Of a stretch of DNA of 64,000 nucleotides, positions 59,632 through 64,000 are shown in pieces. Under the pieces are notes generated by a model. It was given only the letters and a program-made list of their open reading frames with translations, made no database searches and was not told the DNA's origin. A program made the translations under genes and the position numbers. Every line of letters starts with the position of its first letter. Position 1 is the stretch's first letter. The stretch comes from Desulfuromonas sp. KJ2020 (lineage in GTDB: Bacteria > Desulfobacterota > Desulfuromonadia > Desulfuromonadales > SZUA-540). The DNA is taken from assembly GCF_024197615.1 (NCBI RefSeq), contig NZ_JAKUKE010000001.1, positions 279,783-343,782 on the forward strand. Direction: 5' to 3'.

Positions 59632-60684
59632 TTAATGCCCCTTTCCTTGACGTTTGTTTCGGGTCAGGAATCGCAGCGTCCCGTGCCCGATGGGCATAAC
59701 CAGACCGCCGGCGATAATCGCCAGGCCGATAAGATTCAATGACGCGTTGCGGGTGGCCCCCATCATGTAGAAGTCCGGGGTACCGTTGAGAGCATCGAGT
59801 ACGGCCCCTTTCTCGACGGGCAGACGGTTGTAGGAGTTGTCGACCAGGGGGAAAGCGACATAACTGTTCTGCATCGCGTCAGGTCCGGAGGCATGGCAGA
59901 AGGAACAGTCCCAACGATTTTCCAGAATCTGGAAACTGTGGGTCACCTGTTCCGGCATCATCATGCCTTTAAGACGGATTCCTTGGTTTTTCAGGTCGAT
60001 CCGTGTATTGAAGTCTTTCAGCTCGTCCAGAGAGACCTGGCCATCCTCATTGCTATCGAGCAGACGGTTGATGTTGTCGCCGCCGGCCAGCTTCTGCAGC
60101 TCGCGGTGGGAAGCCAACTCGAAATCCCCATAGCGCGGGTCACTCTCCCGTTTGATGATGTACCAGGTGATCACATACTTTTCCGAACCGGTATGACAGG
60201 CCACGCAGGGAAGCGCCCCGATGTGCAGCTCGGCCTGGGGCAGCCACTGGGCGTGGGTGCGGATGGAATCGGCCTCCAGGTGGCAGGTGTCGCACTGCTG
60301 GTTCATGTCGTGGCCTGAAACGGCGGTCGGATCATGGACATCATGAGGGTTGTGGCAGTCGGTGCAGGCGGCCTTGTCGCCATGCAGGCTGGCGGCGTAT
60401 TCCTCATGAACCTCTCCGTGGCAGTCGTTACAGCTGGCCTTTGTGGGTACCAGGCCGTCATCGGGGTGCGCTTCTGTCACACTGGCATGACAGCTGGTGC
60501 AGCCGATCTCTGCATGGGCTGTATGGTCAAATTGCTCGGCCTCTATAACCAGGTCGGATCCGACCATGTCCGCCTCGGCATGGCAGCCAAGACAATCCTC
60601 ATTTTCCATGGCCCAGCCCGATGCCGCCACCAGACCGGAAATCAACACGGTCACCAAACTTATTCTTCTTATCCATTTGAACAC
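59632..60684 (-). CDS. Seven-heme c-type cytochrome with an EF-hand and a C-terminal membrane anchor
   Basis: 350 aa from GTG 60684 (GGAGGG upstream). Signal peptide ~1-25. Seven CXXCH sites: C31, C62, C85, C107, C131, C160 and C260. Between sites six and seven lies a canonical calcium loop, DSNEDGQVSLDE (210-221), inside an EF-hand-like helix pair (ELQKLAGGDNINRLL...ELKDFNTRIDLKNQ). A hydrophobic segment near 313-333 anchors the C-terminus in the membrane. It carries electrons in the periplasm, most likely to or from the adjacent cytochrome b. I do not recognise a named complex with this layout. Confidence 0.88.
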   Translation of the reverse strand: MFKWIRRISLVTVLISGLVAASGWAMENEDCLGCHAEADMVGSDLVIEAEQFDHTAHAEIGCTSCHASVTEAHPDDGLVPTKASCNDCHGEVHEEYAASLHGDKAACTDCHNPHDVHDPTAVSGHDMNQQCDTCHLEADSIRTHAQWLPQAELHIGALPCVACHTGSEKYVITWYIIKRESDPRYGDFELASHRELQKLAGGDNINRLLDSNEDGQVSLDELKDFNTRIDLKNQGIRLKGMMMPEQVTHSFQILENRWDCSFCHASGPDAMQNSYVAFPLVDNSYNRLPVEKGAVLDALNGTPDFYMMGATRNASLNLIGLAIIAGGLVMPIGHGTLRFLTRNKRQGKGH

Positions 60685-60718
60685 AACACGGCCCTCCTTT
60701 AGTTGACCACGCGAAGAA

Positions 60719-60952
60719 TTAACGCAAAGCGACCCGTTTGGCTTTTTTCTTTCTTTCGGTCCATTCCTCCATCAGGGAACGGAGCCCTTTCAAGGCCGCC
60801 ATGAGCTGAGCCACCACCACCAGGGCGCAATAGGCCAGAAAAACCCAGATGACCAGTCCGCTGGCCCCGTCGGGGGCGAAGGATATGGCCCAGGCCGATT
60901 TGGCCGTCCCCAGCATCCCTATTGCCACTAGAGTAAAAATCGCTGCTTTCAT
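60719..60952 (-). CDS. Small membrane protein (paralogue 1)
   Basis: 77 aa with GGAGGTAAGGGT before the ATG. An N-terminal signal-like helix (MKAAIFTLVAIGMLGTAKSAWA), then a second helix SGLVIWVFLAYCALVVVAQL with one cysteine and a basic tail. It is clearly related to the gene at 61046 (same SGLVxWVFLxxCALxVVAQL). It lies between the second small gene and the cytochrome in one operon; an assembly or anchoring subunit is possible. Confidence 0.75.
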   Translation of the reverse strand: MKAAIFTLVAIGMLGTAKSAWAISFAPDGASGLVIWVFLAYCALVVVAQLMAALKGLRSLMEEWTERKKKAKRVALR

Positions 60953-61045
60953 ACCCTTACCTCCTTTGGCGTCGCCCGAGCGGCGGCTCGAAATTTTCGT
61001 CTGCTTGCGGCCGCCGCAAACTGCCTTTGGCGATCAGTTGTGCGC

Positions 61046-61282
61046 TTATTCATTAATTTGGGATTTCGCGACCTTGGGAGCCGGGCTGAAAGCCCCTTTG
61101 ATCAGCCCAAACAGCATCATGGCTGCGGGGAGAAGCTGAGCGACCACGATCAAGGCGCAGAAGCCGAGGAAAACCCAGACCACCAGACCGCTTGAATCTT
61201 CCCGACCCGCCGCGGCCAGGGCCGGAACAACAGAAACGATCCACATACTTGCGGCTGCCGACAGAATACGCGTTGCTTTCAT
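61046..61282 (-). CDS. Small membrane protein (paralogue 2)
   Basis: 78 aa from ATG 61282 (GAGGAGGATG upstream; frame continues further but without homology). A signal-like helix (MKATRILSAAASMWIVSVVPALA) and the shared segment SSGLVVWVFLGFCALIVVAQLLPA with a charged tail. A tandem relative of the 60719 gene. No known family recognised. Confidence 0.75.
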   Translation of the reverse strand: MKATRILSAAASMWIVSVVPALAAAGREDSSGLVVWVFLGFCALIVVAQLLPAAMMLFGLIKGAFSPAPKVAKSQINE

Positions 61283-61293
61283 GACATCCTCCT

Positions 61294-61722
61294 CTATTGT
61301 GGGTTGACAGATAACTTTCTGGCATGACCGCCAGCGAGGCGATTTTCCAGTTCTTCGAAAGCACATTTCAAAGCCAGCCTGATTTCCTCGCGATCCCGGG
61401 AATCCAGGGGTTTCAGCGCATGATAAAAGATGCCTTCCCGCCGGATCCGACGTTCCATGGCCAGGGAGACCTCATTGGACATGAGAATGATGGGAAGATC
61501 ACGGTTGAGCATTTTGAACAGCGGGATCAGATCAGCAGCGGCCAGCTCGTCGAACTCACTGCCCAGCAGCACCACCTGGACGTTTCGCTTCAGAATGTCC
61601 CTGAGGACGCGGGCCGCTGAGTTAGTCGCCACCACCTGGTAACCGGACTCGATGCAAAGGGCGGCCATCTGTTTTCTGACGGCTGGATCTTTATCCGCTA
61701 TGAGAATCGCTCTTTCCATCAT
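61294..61722 (-). CDS. Degenerate response-regulator receiver protein
   Basis: 142 aa (ATG 61722 or 61719). CheY-like fold (MERAILIADKDPAVRKQMAALCIESGYQVVATNS, LPIILMSNEVS, YHALKPLD with the conserved K-P). The phospho-acceptor strand reads VVLLGSEFDEL where LLD is expected, so the aspartate is glycine. The protein is probably not phosphorylated and may be a constitutive or ligand-bound adaptor. First gene of the cytochrome operon, about 100 bases after a -24/-12-type promoter; only 11 bases separate it from the small membrane gene. Confidence 0.8.
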   Translation of the reverse strand: MMERAILIADKDPAVRKQMAALCIESGYQVVATNSAARVLRDILKRNVQVVLLGSEFDELAAADLIPLFKMLNRDLPIILMSNEVSLAMERRIRREGIFYHALKPLDSRDREEIRLALKCAFEELENRLAGGHARKLSVNPQ

Positions 61723-62298
61723 GGCATCCTCATTTCATTTGGGGTTTGCGGCAATTAACTATCCGCTGCATTATCCTGAACCCTGTGTATCCAACCTTCA
61801 TTTTCTGCTTCGCCTTCTCTTGTCTTGCTGAAATTGCATCGCTTGTGCCAAAGTCTTAGAATCCATTAAAAAACAAACTATCTACTTAAAATAACAAGCT
61901 TTTATTCACAGGACATCCAAGGCTTATCGCAAATTTCCCCCCGATGACGTATGAACAAACTATACGCCGACCGCTTGGCAGGGAGACTGCTGCCGAAATC
62001 GGGACAGACCAGGCCGAGTCAGTGCACCCTAAACCAGAAAGAAACCTAGCCAACCCATTGAAGATAAAAGATTTTTACGGAGACAGCGATAAGCGGAACT
62101 CACACACAGACAAAAAGAAGAGGTGCATAACCCGATTATCCAGCTCCCCTCTGCCGACCGGACCACCGAAGGCAAGCGACGATAAGAGCCCGATATCATA
62201 AGAGTTTAACCCGAGTGCGGCCGTATAAAGCAGATGTACAGTCGATAAAGGACTTACTGGCAGGATGAGATAACGGGAAGAGACAGCGACGGGGTCGT
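61723..62298. other. Intergenic region before the cytochrome operon
   Basis: About 576 bases. The main visible element is the leftward sigma-54-like site at 61835-61851. A rightward frame of 85 codons (61944-62201) has a charged, low-complexity product, no ribosome site and no homology I recognise, and is not called. No terminator for the leftward gene at 62299 was found here. Confidence 0.5.
61835..61851 (-). promoter_or_regulatory. Sigma-54-like promoter of the cytochrome operon
   Basis: Minus strand TTGGCACAAGCGATGCA: -24 TTGGCAC is perfect, -12 reads ATGCA against TTGCA, and GG to GC spacing is the required ten bases. It lies about 100 bases before the receiver gene at 61722. Confidence 0.62.
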
Positions 62299-62820
62299 TC
62301 AGGATGGATTCGAGGCCGAACGCACAAACTGATAGAGCAGCTCTTTTTCTTTGGCAAGGGCATGCTGGGTTTCAGACCAGGTTCGATAGTGTTCGAGCCC
62401 GAGGATGGTCAGGCCGGCGATAAAAACCGCCCAAAAATTGCCTTTCAGAGAATTGCCGGCCCAATAGAAGAGGTAGAAAGCCGCCAGATAGCCCAGATGG
62501 GGCCAGCCCTTGTAGACTCCCGCCCCTTTCGCCATGCGCGCCAGCAGTATCGTCAGGGCGGAAAAGCTGTACACGGCCAGGGCGAGGCTGACGAGGTTCG
62601 CCGGTGGCGGCGCCCCCAGCAGTTTTCTCGTCTCCAGCGAGAAAAGGTCGTACAGAATGATCGACTGCGCACCGGCAAAAAGAACACTCACCAAGACGAA
62701 TGAGAGGATGCCCCAGAGACCAGTCCGGGCCCGGCGCTGAAGGACACCGATCCTCTTTTCGATCTGCGCGCGCCGCTGCTCCGGCGTCAGAAATCCGTTT
62801 TCCGGCGAAAGGGTCTTCAC
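62299..62820 (-). CDS. Hypothetical four-helix membrane protein
   Basis: 173 aa. A charged N-terminus (NGFLTPEQRRAQIEKRIGVLQRRA), then about four hydrophobic helices (GILSFVLVSVLFAGAQSII, NLVSLALAVYSFSALTIL, LGYLAAFYLFYWAGNSL, FWAVFIAGLTILGL) and a charged C-terminal helix. No family recognised. It starts one base after the heme sensor gene ends, so it probably works with it. Confidence 0.75.
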   Translation of the reverse strand: MKTLSPENGFLTPEQRRAQIEKRIGVLQRRARTGLWGILSFVLVSVLFAGAQSIILYDLFSLETRKLLGAPPPANLVSLALAVYSFSALTILLARMAKGAGVYKGWPHLGYLAAFYLFYWAGNSLKGNFWAVFIAGLTILGLEHYRTWSETQHALAKEKELLYQFVRSASNPS

Positions 62821-62821
62821 A

Positions 62822-63673
62822 TCAGGCCTCTGGATTTACTGGGCTTTTCTCCGGCGAAGGGCTTTGCACCGCCACGGAATGACCTTTGTCGTGCAGGCGA
62901 GCCGCCAGACGATGAATAGAGCGCCCCAGGAACTCGACTTCGGCATTCTCATCGGGCAGGGGATGATGTAGTTCGCCTCGCAGAGTTTTTTCACTGAAAT
63001 CGACCAGATTCTTGATCGGCTGCAGCACATTGCGGTGGAGAAGAGCGGCCACCCCACCGACGGAAAGCAGCAGGATCATCAGACAGAACCCCACCAGTCC
63101 CTGGCCGAGAGTGGCGAGGGTGGCATTCAGCGGTTCTTCCGAGATGCCGATATCCAGAGTGCCCAGCACCTTCTCCTCTGACGAGTGCACGTGACAGTCT
63201 CCGGCGAAGCAGCCGGGTTCATTGTAGATAGGGACGGTGATGGCCATGACATCCTGACCATGCTCGTTGGTGTAGCGCCTCGTCCGTTCGTTGGTGCCCA
63301 GAGTGGCCAGAGGAACCGGGTCACTGTGGCACTGAACGCACCCTTCCGCCTCTTTCTTGACCATCTGATTGATTTCGGACGGGTCGGAAGAAAAGGTGAT
63401 GATCCCCTTTTTGTTGAAGATGCGCAGGTGCACCAGATCTTTATCTTCTCCCACGTACTGGATGGTATGGGCGAGAGATTCCCGGTCTGATTTCAGCATG
63501 CTGTAACGGGTGGCCTTGACCACCGTGTTCGCCAGACTGTTCTGCTGCTTGATCTCATCCGCCACCAGATTCTGCCGGTTGTAACTGTACAGCAGGATAC
63601 TGCACACGGTGACAAAACCGGTGACGGTGAGAGCAACGGGCACGATGGCCTTGAACGACAAACTCTGTCTCAT
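62822..63673 (-). CDS. Membrane sensor with periplasmic c-type heme domain and HAMP
   Basis: 283 aa from ATG 63673. N-terminal membrane helix (~8-30), a periplasmic domain (~35-180) with one CXXCH (C112, EGCVQCHSD) and a second cluster CFAGDCH with four residues between the cysteines (C155-C160), i.e. CX4CH. A second helix (~186-206) and HAMP (LQPIKNLVDFSEKTLRG) follow, then the protein stops: no kinase, MCP or cyclase output. It resembles the sensor half of Geobacter heme-containing PAS/Cache receptors. It probably signals through the response regulator encoded upstream (cut by the window edge). Confidence 0.82.
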   Translation of the reverse strand: MRQSLSFKAIVPVALTVTGFVTVCSILLYSYNRQNLVADEIKQQNSLANTVVKATRYSMLKSDRESLAHTIQYVGEDKDLVHLRIFNKKGIITFSSDPSEINQMVKKEAEGCVQCHSDPVPLATLGTNERTRRYTNEHGQDVMAITVPIYNEPGCFAGDCHVHSSEEKVLGTLDIGISEEPLNATLATLGQGLVGFCLMILLLSVGGVAALLHRNVLQPIKNLVDFSEKTLRGELHHPLPDENAEVEFLGRSIHRLAARLHDKGHSVAVQSPSPEKSPVNPEA

Positions 63674-63751
63674 GGTGAACTCCCTGCAGGATGAATAGAG
63701 TGGCGCCTTCTCGGGCGCCTTGTGCCACCCAGACAACTATACCAACAAGAC

Positions 63752-64000
63752 TCACGATGAAAACCGGGATCCGGGTAAAGGGCCGTCCGCGGACGAAGAA
63801 GAGCAATCGGCATTTTGCATTCGCCGCCAATCGACGGCTCTTTTGGTCTGATAAAGAATCTGCCCCGGCGTGAATGGCTTGCATAAGAAGTCGAAAGCCC
63901 CGGACACCATCGCCTCAGTGGCCATTTCTGCTGTCGCGTACCCGGTGACGATCAGCACGGGCACCTCCGGTTGCAGACGACGGATCGCCTTGAGCACTTC
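63752..64000 (-). CDS. Response regulator receiver domain, truncated by the window edge
   Basis: Only the C-terminal ~82 codons are in the window. VPVLIVTGYATAEMATEAMVSGAFDFLCKPFTPGQIL gives strand 4, the switch threonine and the K-P loop of a CheY-like domain; the part with the phospho-acceptor is outside. After the receiver only ~20 polar residues remain, so no output domain follows. It lies 78 bases upstream of the heme sensor gene in the same direction. Confidence 0.75.
   Translation of the reverse strand, partial: EVLKAIRRLQPEVPVLIVTGYATAEMATEAMVSGAFDFLCKPFTPGQILYQTKRAVDWRRMQNADCSSSSADGPLPGSRFSS

Noticed and set aside
61944..62201. Small rightward frame of 85 codons
   Set aside because: No ribosome site, charged low-complexity product, no similarity recognised, in a region that serves as promoter for leftward genes.

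Overview
The window is about 60% GC and has the gene content of a Desulfuromonadales/Geobacter-type deltaproteobacterium (Desulfuromonadota). Pointers are a seven-heme c-type cytochrome with a cytochrome b partner, a heme-bearing periplasmic sensor, several sigma-54-type promoters and NtrC-like activators, many PAS-GGDEF-EAL proteins, a MerR regulator with a 'two-CW' cysteine domain, and a DUF4080-like B12/radical SAM protein. The genus cannot be fixed from the sequence alone. No tRNA, rRNA, CRISPR array, prophage or plasmid function was seen.

Layout. 1-0.9 kb: end of a PP-loop tRNA-thiolation-like gene. 1.0-3.4 kb: a complete group II intron with its maturase, next to a low-GC stretch without recognisable genes (3.4-4.05 kb). 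4.05-6.2 kb: groES-groEL under a CIRCE element. 6.3-7.5 kb: a ZTP riboswitch and a class V aminotransferase. 8.3-15.7 kb: a leftward glmU-glmS-ClC-uvrD operon. 15.8-19.4 kb: a rightward operon of a hypothetical protein, a patatin-like lipase and a B12/radical SAM protein. 20.9-26.2 kb: a chaperone block (hsp20-hsp20-clpB) preceded by a sigma-54-like promoter, an array of TTGCG-type sites and the gene of a sigma-54 activator. 26.4-28.5 kb: a REC-PAS-GGDEF-EAL protein. 28.6-34.2 kb: a cobalamin riboswitch and btuB-btuF-btuC-btuD. 34.2-36 kb: enoyl-CoA hydratase plus an AcuI-like reductase. 36.3-39.8 kb: a four-gene Mla/MCE lipid transporter. 39.9-43.2 kb: a PEP-CTERM protein, a repeat-rich lipoprotein and a MerR regulator. 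43.5-56.5 kb: queG, a third hsp20 and a large signalling block (two GGDEF-EAL proteins, chemoreceptor, receiver-like protein, NtrC-type response regulator, histidine kinase). 56.5-58.9 kb: TusA-like/YeeE sulfur pair and wrbA. 58.9-61.9 kb: an electron-transfer operon. 62.3-64 kb: membrane protein, heme sensor and a response regulator cut by the window edge.

How the parts fit. Cobalamin import (28.6-34.2 kb) can supply B12-dependent enzymes such as the radical SAM protein at 17.5 kb. Two heat-shock circuits coexist: HrcA/CIRCE for groESL and, by inference, sigma-54 for hsp20-hsp20-clpB. The kinase/response-regulator pair at 51-53.6 kb lies just upstream of a consensus -24/-12 promoter and an operator-like palindrome array that would drive the receiver-like protein and chemoreceptor. 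The best candidates for something not described are the sigma-54-preceded operon at 58.9-61.9 kb, where an EF-hand sits inside a multiheme cytochrome next to a cytochrome b and two paralogous mini membrane proteins, and the sigma-54 chaperone circuit.
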